DNA from: Pseudomonas syringae KCTC 12500
GTDB taxonomy: Bacteria > Pseudomonadota > Gammaproteobacteria > Pseudomonadales > Pseudomonadaceae
Length of the DNA: 64,000 nucleotides
NCBI RefSeq assembly: GCF_000507185.2
Contig: NZ_AYTM02000002.1
Span: 5,863,501-5,927,500 of the forward strand
Direction: 5' to 3'
Shown: one piece after another, positions 18,747-27,258 of the stretch
How the letters are laid out: the number at the start of each line of letters is the position of its first letter
How positions within the stretch are numbered: position 1 is the first letter of the stretch
Translations under genes and position numbers: made by a program
The notes under the pieces: generated by a model
The model's input: the letters and a program-made list of their open reading frames with translations, nothing else
What the model was told of the DNA's origin: nothing
Databases searched by the model: none

Positions 18747-19447
18747 CGACTCTGGCGCTCCTGCCGCTTGGCGAAAACATCTCCGAATACCGGCACCGCG
18801 GAAAATGCATTAGGCCAGCCAGCGTAGAAAGCGAGATGTGACAACAACTCGGAGGCCTCGGTGTTCGCCAGGCCATTGTCCATCGCACGATTGAGGTGGT
18901 AACCGATCTGAGCAACCTGACCATTTGCCACCAGCGTAGTGACAGTGATCAGACTACGGTCTCTGGGGGCAAGACCTGGGCGCAGCCATAGATCATTGAA
19001 TAACGCGCTGGTGGTGTATTGCACCAGCCCCGGCGAAACCGGACCGACGGATTGGTCGACACTCGCTACGCGTGCATCTTCTGCGACCTGATCAATAGGC
19101 AGCAGAACGGTAGACACCGGCGCCAGTCGCTTAGAGGTTACGCCGTTCCTGTCAAAGACTTCCCTGGCAATCGGCGCTGCTCCTGCGGCATTACCCCACC
19201 CTGAATAAAACGCAAGATGGTTGATTGTTTCGGACAACTCCAAAGGCGTCACTCCATTCTTCAGCGCCAGATCGAGATGGGCGGCAAGCTCCGCTGTCTG
19301 ACCTCGGGCGATCAGGACAGCTACAGTCGCCAGGCTACGGTCACGGGGCGATAACGCTGAACGCTTCCATACCTCCCCCATGAGCAAAGTGTCGGCGTTG
19401 TGCGCCATTACCGGTGAAACGGCGTGGATATCGACTGCAGTTGGCAC
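18743..19447 (-). CDS. Tandem carboxymuconolactone decarboxylase-family protein
   Basis: A 234-residue protein with two CMD repeats: the first about residues 20-105 (RDRSLATVAVLIARGQ and AHLDLALKNG, with LAFYSGWGNA) and the second about 140-225 (RDRSLITVTTLVANGQ and LAFYAGWPNA). No cysteine occurs, so it is not an AhpD-type peroxidase; a lactone decarboxylase-like or other hydrolytic/isomerase role is possible. The start is GTG 19447 with GGGAGA upstream. It is divergent from a quinone reductase-like gene, sharing a 388-bp region. Confidence 0.85.
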   Translation of the reverse strand: MPTAVDIHAVSPVMAHNADTLLMGEVWKRSALSPRDRSLATVAVLIARGQTAELAAHLDLALKNGVTPLELSETINHLAFYSGWGNAAGAAPIAREVFDRNGVTSKRLAPVSTVLLPIDQVAEDARVASVDQSVGPVSPGLVQYTTSALFNDLWLRPGLAPRDRSLITVTTLVANGQVAQIGYHLNRAMDNGLANTEASELLSHLAFYAGWPNAFSAVPVFGDVFAKRQERQSR

Positions 19448-19835
19448 GTGAGAAGTCTCCCTGATGATCGCATCCCTTCAGTTGGCGCATCTGTAGCCCC
19501 CTGCTGGGTGTGTTGAGTCGCAGCCAACCTAACGCAAGGCGTTGAACTCAACTACCGGTAGCTCGGTTCATGTACCGATGAGCAGTACTCAGCAATCAAC
19601 AATAAAGACACCCGCCGCGCGAGACTGCCGCATCAACCTGACACATCCCGCAATCTGTTATGGCGCATGCCCCCCTCAGCATTTCTTTTTCTACAGCCCC
19701 CCTACCATGGTGCCAGAAACTGTCCTCCCCCCTGCCTATCATGGGTCGGCAAGGTAAGCCCCAGGCTGCGGTTTTCAAACCACTGCATGGATATTCACGC
19801 GCCCGCCCATTCCAGACCGATCAAGAGGTATCAAT
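19448..19835. promoter_or_regulatory. Divergent promoter region, CMD gene and quinone reductase gene
   Basis: This 388-bp stretch has no supported gene. It must hold both divergent promoters and includes a 10-bp palindrome CTACCGGTAG at 19552-19561 that could be an operator. No further assignment is possible. Confidence 0.45.
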
Positions 19836-20741
19836 ATGAAAGCCGTTCAGTTCAACGAATATGGTGGCACCGACGTATTGAGAATCGTGGATACGGCGCC
19901 ACCGCACGCTGGCCCGGGACAAGTGCGTATTAAAGTGCAAGCTGTCGGCGTTAACCCCATCGATTGGAAGTTGCGTGCCGGGTATGTCCGCGACTTCATG
20001 CCCGTTACGTTTCCGGCCGGTGTTGGCTGTGAGGCTGCAGGCATCATTGATCAAATTGGTGATGGCGTTTCAGGCTGTGCGATCGGCGATAGCGTGTTTG
20101 GCTACGGACAAAATACTCTGGCAGAACAGGCGGTATTGAGGAGCTGGGCGCATGTACCGCACACCATGCCGATCGAGGTGGCAGGTGGTTTACCGGTCAT
20201 CATAGAAACCGCCACCCGTATTCTCGATCATGTCGATATCAAGGCCGGCGAGACGCTGCTGATAACCGGAGCGGCTGGTGGCGTCGGGTCCGCCGCAATC
20301 CAGCTGGCACGGCATCGCGGCGCAATTGTGATAGGTACAGCACGCGCCTCCAAACACGACTATATCCGCAGTTTGGGGGCCCTGCCGACCACCTACGAGC
20401 CTGGCCTGGCGGCAAGGTTGGATAAGTTGGCACCTGCAGGCGTAGCTGCAGCACTTGATCTTGCAGGGGCCGGCACGCTAGCTGAATTGGTTGCGATCGT
20501 CGGCGATGCCACCCGAGTTGTATCCATTTCTGATGTCACAGCCCATGAGCATGGTGTGGTCTTTTCCGCAAAATCGCTCGAACATCCCGAGAAGGCTTTC
20601 GCTGAGGCCGCACGCCTGTATGAAATGGGAGCGTTGCATTTGCATATTGAGCATGCCTTCCCGATTGACCAGATTGCCACAGCACAGGAAATCAGTGCCG
20701 CGGGCCGTGTCACCGGCAAGCTCATCGTCACGATTCCGTGA
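19836..20741 (+). CDS. NADP-dependent medium-chain reductase (quinone oxidoreductase-like)
   Basis: A 301-residue zinc-independent medium-chain dehydrogenase/reductase. The GroES-like N-terminal domain has VQAVGVNPIDWKLRAGY, and the nucleotide-binding domain carries LLITGAAGGVGSAAIQLA near residue 145. The structural zinc Cys cluster is absent, as in quinone reductases. It is followed 132 bp later by a WYL regulator on the same strand. Substrate is unknown; a reactive quinone or enone fits a detoxification role. Confidence 0.88.
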   Translation: MKAVQFNEYGGTDVLRIVDTAPPHAGPGQVRIKVQAVGVNPIDWKLRAGYVRDFMPVTFPAGVGCEAAGIIDQIGDGVSGCAIGDSVFGYGQNTLAEQAVLRSWAHVPHTMPIEVAGGLPVIIETATRILDHVDIKAGETLLITGAAGGVGSAAIQLARHRGAIVIGTARASKHDYIRSLGALPTTYEPGLAARLDKLAPAGVAAALDLAGAGTLAELVAIVGDATRVVSISDVTAHEHGVVFSAKSLEHPEKAFAEAARLYEMGALHLHIEHAFPIDQIATAQEISAAGRVTGKLIVTIP

Positions 20742-20873
20742 TCAGAACGACGGTCACGGGCTGTATCGATGGCTGCGACAGGTTTAGATTATCTGTTTCA
20801 GCAGCTGCAACAGGTCTGTCGCACGGTAAAGGGCGAAAACCTGGTGGCACGGTGGTCATCGAGAGGTGCGGAA

Positions 20874-21584
20874 ATGGCAAGAAGTGACCGTTTGTTTGAA
20901 CTGATGCAAGTCCTGCGTCGACATCGCAGAACCGTATCGGGGCGGACACTTGCGCAAGAGCTGGGGGTGTCACTTCGTACCATACGCCGGGACATAGCGA
21001 CTTTACAGGGCATGGGTGCCGATATTGAGGGTGAGCCTGGGCTGGGCTATGTGCTCAAGCCTGGGTTCCTTCTTCCCCCGCTCTCGTTTACAGAGGAAGA
21101 AATACAGGCGCTGGTCGTCGGCGCCTTATGGGTCGGTCGTCATACGGATGACAAGTTTGCCTTCGCTGTAAAAAACGCATTGGGCAAGATCAACGCTGTC
21201 TTGCCTCCGGGTATGCGCACGGCCTTCGACGATGAGACCTTTTACGTAAGCAGCCCGGTAACGGGCTCTACACCGATTGACCTGAGCGAGATTCGTCGTG
21301 CCCTGCGAGAACAGTGCAAGCTACGCATCACGTTATCAATGGATCATGTGCCTGTGGCCGAGCACATTATCTGGCCGATCATGTTGGGTTTTATTGAAAC
21401 CCACCGCTCTCTGGCAGCATGGTGCGAGGCGGACAGCCAGTTCCGGATGATAGACCTGAATAACGTATCGCATGTTGAGGTGCTTGCAGAGCGCTATTCC
21501 CGCAATCGCCGTCAGTTGATCAGGGAATGGCGCACGTTGAATATTCTGCCGTGTAACACCCGCGGCGAGACGTGCCCGTCATAA
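20874..21584 (+). CDS. YafY-type transcriptional regulator (HTH + WYL domain)
   Basis: A 236-residue regulator with an N-terminal DeoR-like winged helix (RRTVSGRTLAQELGVSLRTI, about residues 17-36) and a C-terminal WYL-type ligand domain (AHSLAAW-like segment THRSLAAWCEADSQFRMI). I chose ATG 20874, preceded by GAGAGG; the frame stays open from 20769, but that extension lacks homologous features. Likely regulates the upstream reductase, in line with many YafY proteins next to their target. Confidence 0.85.
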   Translation: MARSDRLFELMQVLRRHRRTVSGRTLAQELGVSLRTIRRDIATLQGMGADIEGEPGLGYVLKPGFLLPPLSFTEEEIQALVVGALWVGRHTDDKFAFAVKNALGKINAVLPPGMRTAFDDETFYVSSPVTGSTPIDLSEIRRALREQCKLRITLSMDHVPVAEHIIWPIMLGFIETHRSLAAWCEADSQFRMIDLNNVSHVEVLAERYSRNRRQLIREWRTLNILPCNTRGETCPS

Positions 21585-21716
21585 CCGTGAGGTTTGCCGG
21601 CACCGCTTAAAAATTGTCTGCCGCACCTTCAAATATGGCAGGAGCGACCGATATCAATATATTGCTATGTTTCCGCACCACTGACGTACCTCCACACATC
21701 TCATGAGGCGTATACC

Positions 21717-22202
21717 TTGAATATCTCTACACCGCTGTCAGGTTTTAGCGCCGCCCCTATAGCCGTCACCGGTCCTGATACAGCTAAAGTTGCAGATGAA
21801 TCGCTTGAGTCTTCTTCTCAACCGGTAGCTGTGGTGCCTGCTGAAGGGGTGAAAGTTTCATTGTCAGATGCGGGTATTCAGAAATCTGCCAACGAGAAAA
21901 AGCCCAAATCGAATGACGATATCGAATCAAGCGGTTTGCCTAACCAGACGCAGAAAACCCTCAAGATGATCCGCGAGCTGAAGCAAAAAATCGAAGAGAA
22001 GCAGCAGGAACTGCAAAAAGTTGCTGCTGATCAGAACATGGACCCCACGATCAAAAAAACCAGACTCGGCTCATTGCTGGCGGCGATCGCCACCCTGACG
22101 GCTGGCCTGGCGACAGCTAACAACGCCCTGACAAAACAGGCCAGAGAAGGCAAGCTGTCAGATGATCAGTTGCAGCAAGCCCAACAACTCGCGGCGAAGT
22201 GA
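21717..22202 (+). CDS. Hypothetical protein with C-terminal coiled coil
   Basis: A 161-residue protein of unknown function. Residues 1-80 are low-complexity and hydrophilic; about residues 85-115 (LKMIRELKQKIEEKQQELQKVA) form a strong heptad coiled coil, then an Ala/Leu-rich helix. The overall look resembles FlxA-like small proteins, but that is uncertain. I favour TTG 21717, with GAGG about 9 bases upstream and a typical LNISTPLSGF start; the ORF is open to 21594. It lacks a signal peptide or membrane segment. Confidence 0.6.
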   Translation: MNISTPLSGFSAAPIAVTGPDTAKVADESLESSSQPVAVVPAEGVKVSLSDAGIQKSANEKKPKSNDDIESSGLPNQTQKTLKMIRELKQKIEEKQQELQKVAADQNMDPTIKKTRLGSLLAAIATLTAGLATANNALTKQAREGKLSDDQLQQAQQLAAK

Positions 22203-22389
22203 CATCGCGAAATCGTCATGAGCGAGCGACATGACCGATTGATTTTCTGGAACAGCACGCTTTGCGGGCTTTTCCAGGGGGGGTGGAGATTCAACCTCTG
22301 CGCGCTGTGACAGGGCATTGAATCAGCAGGTCAACATCCTGGGCAGGACAGTTGAGACAGAACCAGTCCAGCGAATACCACCAGAACGA

Positions 22390-22416
22390 AAAAAAGGGCC
22401 TTTAAGGCCCTTTTTT
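22390..22416 (-). terminator. Bidirectional intrinsic terminator after tRNA-Gly
   Basis: A 13-bp perfect stem AAAAAAGGGCCTT / AAGGCCCTTTTTT around a single T (22403). The T-run on either strand fits termination of the minus-strand tRNA transcript, with possible use by the plus-strand gene too. Confidence 0.85.
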
Positions 22417-22458
22417 CGATCACTTACAGAATTCAATCGAACCCTGCAGCGTTATGTT

Positions 22459-22534
<76 letters not shown>

Positions 22535-22600
22535 ATTGTCTTGATGACGGGCGCTATTCTAGCGGTTCAGATAGCGGCGTCAAGCCTTTGATTCAAAAAC

Positions 22601-23161
22601 TTATTTTTTTTCTGCAGTCGTCCTGAGGTGCGGCCATGCGGCTCTCAGGTATTGCACCATGGACCAGAGTGTCAGCCCCGCAGCGATAAGCAGCAACGCA
22701 TAGCCAAGAATGACCCAAACGGTGATGGCCGGCGGGTTGCCGAGCAGAATGACCAGCGCGAGCATCTGCGCCGCTGTCTTCCACTTGCCCATGTTGGAAA
22801 CGGCAACCTGCGCACGCGCGCCGATTTCCGCCATCCATTCGCGGAGTGCAGAGATTACGATTTCACGGCCGATGATCACCGCTGCGGGCAGCGTCAGCCA
22901 TAGATTGGCATGCGCCTGAACCAGCAGCACCAATGCCACGGCCACCATCAGTTTGTCGGCTACCGGATCGAGAAAGGCGCCAAAGGGCGTGCTTTGTTCA
23001 AGACGGCGGGCCAGATACCCGTCGAGCCAGTCGGTCGCCGCAGCGAACGCAAAGACTGCACTGGCCGCCATGTAGCTCCAGTGATAAGGCATGTAGAACA
23101 ACAAAATGAAGATCGGAATCAGTAAAACGCGTAGTACGGTGATCAGATTAGGGATATTCAT
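22601..23161 (-). CDS. pgsA: CDP-diacylglycerol-glycerol-3-phosphate 3-phosphatidyltransferase
   Basis: A 186-residue inner-membrane enzyme that makes phosphatidylglycerophosphate, the committed step to phosphatidylglycerol. The CDP-alcohol phosphotransferase motif reads [29 protein letters not shown] (D-G-x2-A-R-x8-G-x3-D-x3-D), starting near residue 42. There are about five membrane segments. ATG 23161 gives the canonical [11 protein letters not shown] start. It follows uvrC by about 30 bp in the gacA-uvrC-pgsA cluster. Confidence 0.97.
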   Translation of the reverse strand: MNIPNLITVLRVLLIPIFILLFYMPYHWSYMAASAVFAFAAATDWLDGYLARRLEQSTPFGAFLDPVADKLMVAVALVLLVQAHANLWLTLPAAVIIGREIVISALREWMAEIGARAQVAVSNMGKWKTAAQMLALVILLGNPPAITVWVILGYALLLIAAGLTLWSMVQYLRAAWPHLRTTAEKK

Positions 23162-23193
23162 CGGCACAACTGGCTACGAGGTGAACGAGCATT

Positions 23194-25017
23194 CTACTCG
23201 CTGTGCAGGTTTGCATAAATCGACTCTGCCAGCTTTTTGCTGATTCCGGGTGCTTTTGCTATTTCATCGATGCTGGCACGGGACAATTCCTGCAATCCGC
23301 CGAAATGTTTGAGCAGGTCACGACGCCGGGTCGGCCCGACACCCGCCACGCCCTCGAGGGTCGATGTACGCCGGGTCTTGCCGCGGCGGGCACGGTGGCC
23401 GGTGATCGCGAAACGGTGTGCCTCGTCGCGAATCTGCTGAATAAGGTGCAGGGCCGGAGAGTCGCCGGGCAATGTGAATTCATGCGCCGAGTCGTTCAGA
23501 TACAAAGTCTCGAAACCTGCCTTGCGCGTGGTGCCCTTGGCCACACCGAGCAGGATGAGATCAGGAACCTGTAATTCATTGAGCACGTCGCGCGCCATGG
23601 ACATCTGCCCCTTGCCGCCGTCCACCAGCAGCACGTCAGGCAACTTGCCCTCCCCGGCCTTGATGCGGCTGTAACGCCGGGTCAACGCCTGGTGCATGGC
23701 GGCATAGTCGTCGCCTGCAGTTACGCCTTCGATATTGAAACGCCGGTAATCGGACTTGATCGGGCCTTCGGGGCCGAACACCACGCAGGACGCTACGGTC
23801 GCCTCACCGCTGGAGTGGCTGATGTCGTAGCATTCCAGGCGCATTGGCGGGTCTTCGAGACCCAGCACCTTGGCCAGCGCTTCGAACCGAGAAGCAACGT
23901 GCTGACGGTTGGCCAGCCGCGCGGTCAGTGCCTGCTCGGCATTGGTGACCGCCATTTGCTGCCAGCGCGCCCGGGTGCCGCGCACGCGATGACTGATGAC
24001 CATCTCGACGCCGCGCAGCTCTTCGACGGCGTCGACGAACGCGGGGAAATCGTCGTTGATGACATTGACGATAACTTCGCCGGGCAGCTCACGGTCGATG
24101 CCGCCGAGGAAATACTGAGCCAGGAATGCCGACATCACTTCGCCGACCTCCTCTTCTATGCCGACCTGCGGAAAGAAGTTCTTGCTGCCCAGCACCCGCC
24201 CGCCCCGCACGCTGATCAGGTGCACGCAGGCACCGCCAGGGTTGACGAATGCGGCGACCACGTCGACATCGCCGGTACCGCCGTCCATGCTTTGCTGATC
24301 CTGGACGCGGCGCAACAAGGCCACCTGATCGCGCAACTCGGCTGCACGTTCGAAATCGAGCGCCATCGCGGCTTTTTCCATGGAGGCGTTCAGCTCGTCG
24401 CTCAGGGCATTGCTACGCCCTTCGAGAAACATCACCGAGTGACGTACGTCCTCGGCATACACCTCAGGCTCGACCAGCCCGACACATGGCCCTTTGCAGC
24501 GCTTGATCTGATATTGCAGGCAAGGACGTGTGCGGTTCTTGAAGTAGCTGTCCTCGCACTGACGCACCTGGAAAGTCTTTTGCAGCAGACTGAGGCTCTC
24601 GCGAATCGCGCCTGCACTTGGGTAAGGCCCGAAATAACGACCCTTGGCCTTCTTGGTGCCACGATGAATGCTCAGCCGCGGAAAGGCGTTATCGGACAGA
24701 AACACATAGGGGTAAGACTTATCGTCACGCAAGAGAATGTTGTACGGGGGCCGCCACTCTTTGATGAGGGTCTGCTCCAGCAACAGCGCTTCGGTTTCGT
24801 TGCCCGTGATGGTGGTTTCGATCTGGGCGATACGCGACACCAGCGCCCCGGTCTTGGGCGCGTGTCCGGTCTTGCGGAAGTAGCTGGCAAGACGCTTCTT
24901 GAGGTTCTTGGCCTTGCCGACGTAAAGCAGTGTGGCTTCGGCGTCGAACATACGGTAGACGCCGGGGCGACCGCTACAGGTCGCGAGAAATGCACTTGGA
25001 TCAAATGTCTGGGTCAT
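23194..25017 (-). CDS. uvrC: Excinuclease ABC subunit C
   Basis: A 607-residue nucleotide-excision-repair endonuclease that incises both sides of a lesion with UvrB. The N-terminal GIY-YIG nuclease ([20 protein letters not shown], from residue 19) is followed by the UVR motif ([15 protein letters not shown]), the RNase H-like C-terminal nuclease (LLVDGGKGQ) and tandem helix-hairpin-helix motifs ([18 protein letters not shown]). Full length. It starts 2 bp after the gacA stop, suggesting coupled transcription. Confidence 0.98.
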   Translation of the reverse strand: MTQTFDPSAFLATCSGRPGVYRMFDAEATLLYVGKAKNLKKRLASYFRKTGHAPKTGALVSRIAQIETTITGNETEALLLEQTLIKEWRPPYNILLRDDKSYPYVFLSDNAFPRLSIHRGTKKAKGRYFGPYPSAGAIRESLSLLQKTFQVRQCEDSYFKNRTRPCLQYQIKRCKGPCVGLVEPEVYAEDVRHSVMFLEGRSNALSDELNASMEKAAMALDFERAAELRDQVALLRRVQDQQSMDGGTGDVDVVAAFVNPGGACVHLISVRGGRVLGSKNFFPQVGIEEEVGEVMSAFLAQYFLGGIDRELPGEVIVNVINDDFPAFVDAVEELRGVEMVISHRVRGTRARWQQMAVTNAEQALTARLANRQHVASRFEALAKVLGLEDPPMRLECYDISHSSGEATVASCVVFGPEGPIKSDYRRFNIEGVTAGDDYAAMHQALTRRYSRIKAGEGKLPDVLLVDGGKGQMSMARDVLNELQVPDLILLGVAKGTTRKAGFETLYLNDSAHEFTLPGDSPALHLIQQIRDEAHRFAITGHRARRGKTRRTSTLEGVAGVGPTRRRDLLKHFGGLQELSRASIDEIAKAPGISKKLAESIYANLHSE

Positions 25018-25019
25018 GT

Positions 25020-25664
25020 TCAGGCGCTGGCATCAACCATGCCGTGACGTACAGCGAGCAAAGCCAGTTCAACATCACTGCTGATCGAGAGCTTTTCAAA
25101 GATACGGTATCGGTAGGTATTAACGGTTTTCGGTGAAAGGCACAGCTTGTCCGAGATGGTCTGGACTTTCTGGCAGCCGACGATCATCAGAGCAATCTGG
25201 ATCTCGCGCTCGGACAGCAGATCGAACGGCGAATTGTTGACTTGCGGCTGAAACGACTTCAATGCCAGTTGCTGGGCAATCTGCGGGCTGATGTAGCGCT
25301 GACCGGCAAACACCAGGCGAATGGCCTGGACCATTTCCGCAAGCCCGGCACCCTTGGTCATGTAACCGGCAGCGCCAGCCTGCAGCAAACGGGTCGGGAA
25401 AGGGTCTTCTTCACAGACGGTGACAGCGACGACCTTGATATCAGGGTGGCTGCGCAGCATCTTGCGCGTGGCTTCCAGCCCTCCGATACCCGGCATCTTG
25501 ACGTCCATCAATACGACGTCAGGCTTGAGCTCGCGCGCTTTCTTCAGGGATTCCTCACCGGAATCGGCCTGCCCGACAACCTGCAGACCATCAATGTCGG
25601 CCAGCATGCGTGTGATGCCTGTCCGGACAAGATCATGGTCATCGACAACTAGCACCTTAATCAA
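25020..25664 (-). CDS. gacA: Response regulator GacA
   Basis: A 214-residue NarL/FixJ response regulator, partner of the sensor GacS and activator of rsmX/Y/Z small RNAs controlling secondary metabolism and virulence. The receiver domain begins [15 protein letters not shown], with the phosphoacceptor Asp in [11 protein letters not shown] near residue 54; the LuxR-type HTH is [18 protein letters not shown] chose the TTG at 25664, 7 bases after GAGGTG, which gives the standard GacA start; the ORF is open to 25700. Confidence 0.96.
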   Translation of the reverse strand: MIKVLVVDDHDLVRTGITRMLADIDGLQVVGQADSGEESLKKARELKPDVVLMDVKMPGIGGLEATRKMLRSHPDIKVVAVTVCEEDPFPTRLLQAGAAGYMTKGAGLAEMVQAIRLVFAGQRYISPQIAQQLALKSFQPQVNNSPFDLLSEREIQIALMIVGCQKVQTISDKLCLSPKTVNTYRYRIFEKLSISSDVELALLAVRHGMVDASA

Positions 25665-25832
25665 GCAGACACCTCGCGCAACGGTCATAACGAATGCCAA
25701 TCACCATAACAAAAACAACGAGGCAGACCTAGCACTGCGAGCAACGTCTCACATCAATATGATGGCAGGCACATCAGGCAGGGCTGTAAAAACTCGATGT
25801 GCCGGCAGGGCTACGCCCGTTCCGGTCTTGTA

Positions 25833-26195
25833 TCACTTGGCCGACGGAAGTTTCGCAGCCCCCGATGATAGCCCCGAGAGCTCGGCAATAGTGGTTGTCA
25901 GGCGCCGGATAGCGTCCTGATCTTCCTTGCCCAGCACCCGGTAATTGCCGAGGATCTTTTCTTCGATGAGACTGAGGTTGTCGATCGGCACCGGCGTTCG
26001 CGTCCCCGTTAACACATAAAGTACGTCAACACCTTTGGCCGCAACCGCAGCCAGATAATCGGCCTTCGGCGCGCGATCACCATTTTCGTACTTCCCCTGG
26101 GCGTTGGCCTCGACCCCTCCTATCTCACCAAATGTACGCTGAGACATCCTCAGGCGCTCTCTTTCCTTTCTCAACCGGCAACCGATTCCACTCAT
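25833..26195 (-). CDS. XRE-family transcriptional regulator
   Basis: A 120-residue protein with a Cro/CI-type HTH at residues 8-60 (RLRKERERLRMSQRTFGEIG and YENGDRAPKADYLAAV). The C-terminal half is helical. It is divergent from a BcepMu gp16-like protein, across an 81-bp gap with an inverted repeat (26224-26237), which resembles a phage immunity pair. Its target is unknown. Confidence 0.85.
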   Translation of the reverse strand: MSGIGCRLRKERERLRMSQRTFGEIGGVEANAQGKYENGDRAPKADYLAAVAAKGVDVLYVLTGTRTPVPIDNLSLIEEKILGNYRVLGKEDQDAIRRLTTTIAELSGLSSGAAKLPSAK

Positions 26196-26223
26196 TTGAA
26201 CCTATGATCCTGTTGTAGCTATC

Positions 26224-26237
26224 CTAACGAATGTTAG
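26224..26237. promoter_or_regulatory. Inverted repeat, putative operator of the divergent regulator pair
   Basis: CTAAC-GAAT-GTTAG is a perfect 5-bp inverted repeat, extending to 7 bp with one mismatch. It sits midway between the two divergent starts, the usual place for a repressor site. Confidence 0.5.
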
Positions 26238-26276
26238 AATCCCGCGGAATTGAATAGATTTGAACGGTTTTGAACT

Positions 26277-26507
26277 ATGCCCGGAATACGCACCGCCGCA
26301 CAAGCCAAGGCCTGGCTGGATCAACAGGGCAAATCTGTTCAGGAGTTCGCTCGTGAAAACAGCATTGATCCAGCGACCACTTACCAGGTACTGGCAGGAC
26401 GCAAGAAAGGAAGGCGCGGTGAAGCGCATAAGGTAGCTGTACTGCTGGGCATGAAGATCGGGACGATCCCGAACACGGAAGCCCTGCATGAAGATGCACG
26501 TGAATAA
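26277..26507 (+). CDS. Phage-associated DNA-binding protein, BcepMu gp16-like
   Basis: A 76-residue protein resembling the BcepMu gp16 phage-associated family: a short helix-turn-helix-type protein with QGKSVQEFARENSIDPATTYQVLAG, then a basic KKGRRGEAHKVAVLLGM tail. Such proteins normally lie in Mu-like prophages beside a repressor, as here. No phage structural genes follow, so this is probably a small relic or domesticated pair. Confidence 0.75.
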   Translation: MPGIRTAAQAKAWLDQQGKSVQEFARENSIDPATTYQVLAGRKKGRRGEAHKVAVLLGMKIGTIPNTEALHEDARE

Positions 26508-26762
26508 TAGCCGTTGTTGGCTGGCGACAACGCATCCCGGACAAAACGCCAAAGCCGTTGCCTGCATTCAGGTATACAGCGTTGCAGGCAAAATAGCCCG
26601 CCCCGAATACTGCATGCCGTCGACCGTTGAGCGGTTCGCTGTCGCTAGCGAGATTCCATCTGCCTGCCTTCGCAGAAATCGATAATCCCGCTGATTGAAT
26701 TTTCCAATTGAAGGCGCCTCCTTTCCTGAAGTAAGCTTGCGCTCAATCTACGGAGACCCACC

Positions 26763-26903
26763 ATGCTGCAATCCACTTCACCGCTACTCGACGTTGCTAC
26801 CGGCATTGCTTGCCGTGCGCGCGCCGTGGCTGTGCAAGCGGCCTCGGTGAGCGCATCCGTTGATTCTTATTATGGGTATTGGTTTAGCCACTGGCGCGCC
26901 TGA
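26763..26903 (+). CDS. Aromatic leader peptide upstream of DAHP synthase
   Basis: A 46-residue ORF ending ...DSYYGYWFSHWRA, with three Tyr, two Trp and one Phe in the last eleven residues. GGAGA lies 8 bases before the ATG. A perfect 12-bp terminator hairpin follows (26953-26990) before the DAHP synthase gene, so the arrangement fits ribosome-mediated attenuation by aromatic aminoacyl-tRNA supply. It is too short to be listed by a size-limited search but the composition is distinctive. Confidence 0.8.
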   Translation: MLQSTSPLLDVATGIACRARAVAVQAASVSASVDSYYGYWFSHWRA

Positions 26904-26952
26904 TACCCATCCGGCGCCCACACTAAGGGGACGCCAACCAGAGAATTCTCTA

Positions 26953-26990
26953 ACCCCCGGTCGGCTTCCCGACCGGGGGTTTTGTTTTTT
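26953..26990 (+). terminator. Attenuator terminator of the aromatic leader
   Basis: Stem ACCCCCGGTCGG / CCGACCGGGGGT (12 bp, loop CTTC at 26965-26968) followed by a T-rich tail. It lies between the leader ORF and the second leader, within the transcript that leads to the DAHP synthase. A competing upstream pairing of GGCG/CGCC around 26916-26937 could act as pause or antiterminator stem. Confidence 0.8.
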
Positions 26991-27065
26991 CAGGACTACG
27001 TATTTCAACGGTCTGTTCAAGAACAGCCGTAAACAATCAACCTGCATCGCATCGAGGATCACGAC

Positions 27066-27218
27066 ATGAACTACGCCACTTATTACCGCAACGACATCGA
27101 TTTTGCCTGGCGATTTAGCCACCTCCGTTCGGGACAGCCTGCCGCCTCCGTTCGGTCTCTGCCAGGTGGCAAGCACATACCCCCGGTTCTAGAAGCCCTT
27201 TGTCGAACACCCCAGTAG
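27066..27218 (+). CDS. Possible second aromatic leader peptide / upstream ORF
   Basis: A 50-residue ORF starting MNYATYYRNDIDFAWRFSH, again rich in Tyr, Phe and Trp in its first 18 residues. GAGG lies 8 bases upstream. It shares the in-phase 9-mer TTTAGCCAC (Phe-Ser-His) with the first leader. There is no strong terminator after it, only stems GCCACCT/AGGTGGC and GCGGGA/TCCCGC (27225-27239). It may be a second regulatory uORF, or a chance frame. Confidence 0.5.
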   Translation: MNYATYYRNDIDFAWRFSHLRSGQPAASVRSLPGGKHIPPVLEALCRTPQ

Positions 27219-27258
27219 GTCTGCGCGGGAGCGTCCCGCCAGCCCAGGAAGCCAGAAC

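Noticed and set aside
23692..25047. Long plus-strand open frame of 451 codons over uvrC
   Set aside because: It is antisense to a clear UvrC, with no domain or start signals; it results from GC-rich codon bias.
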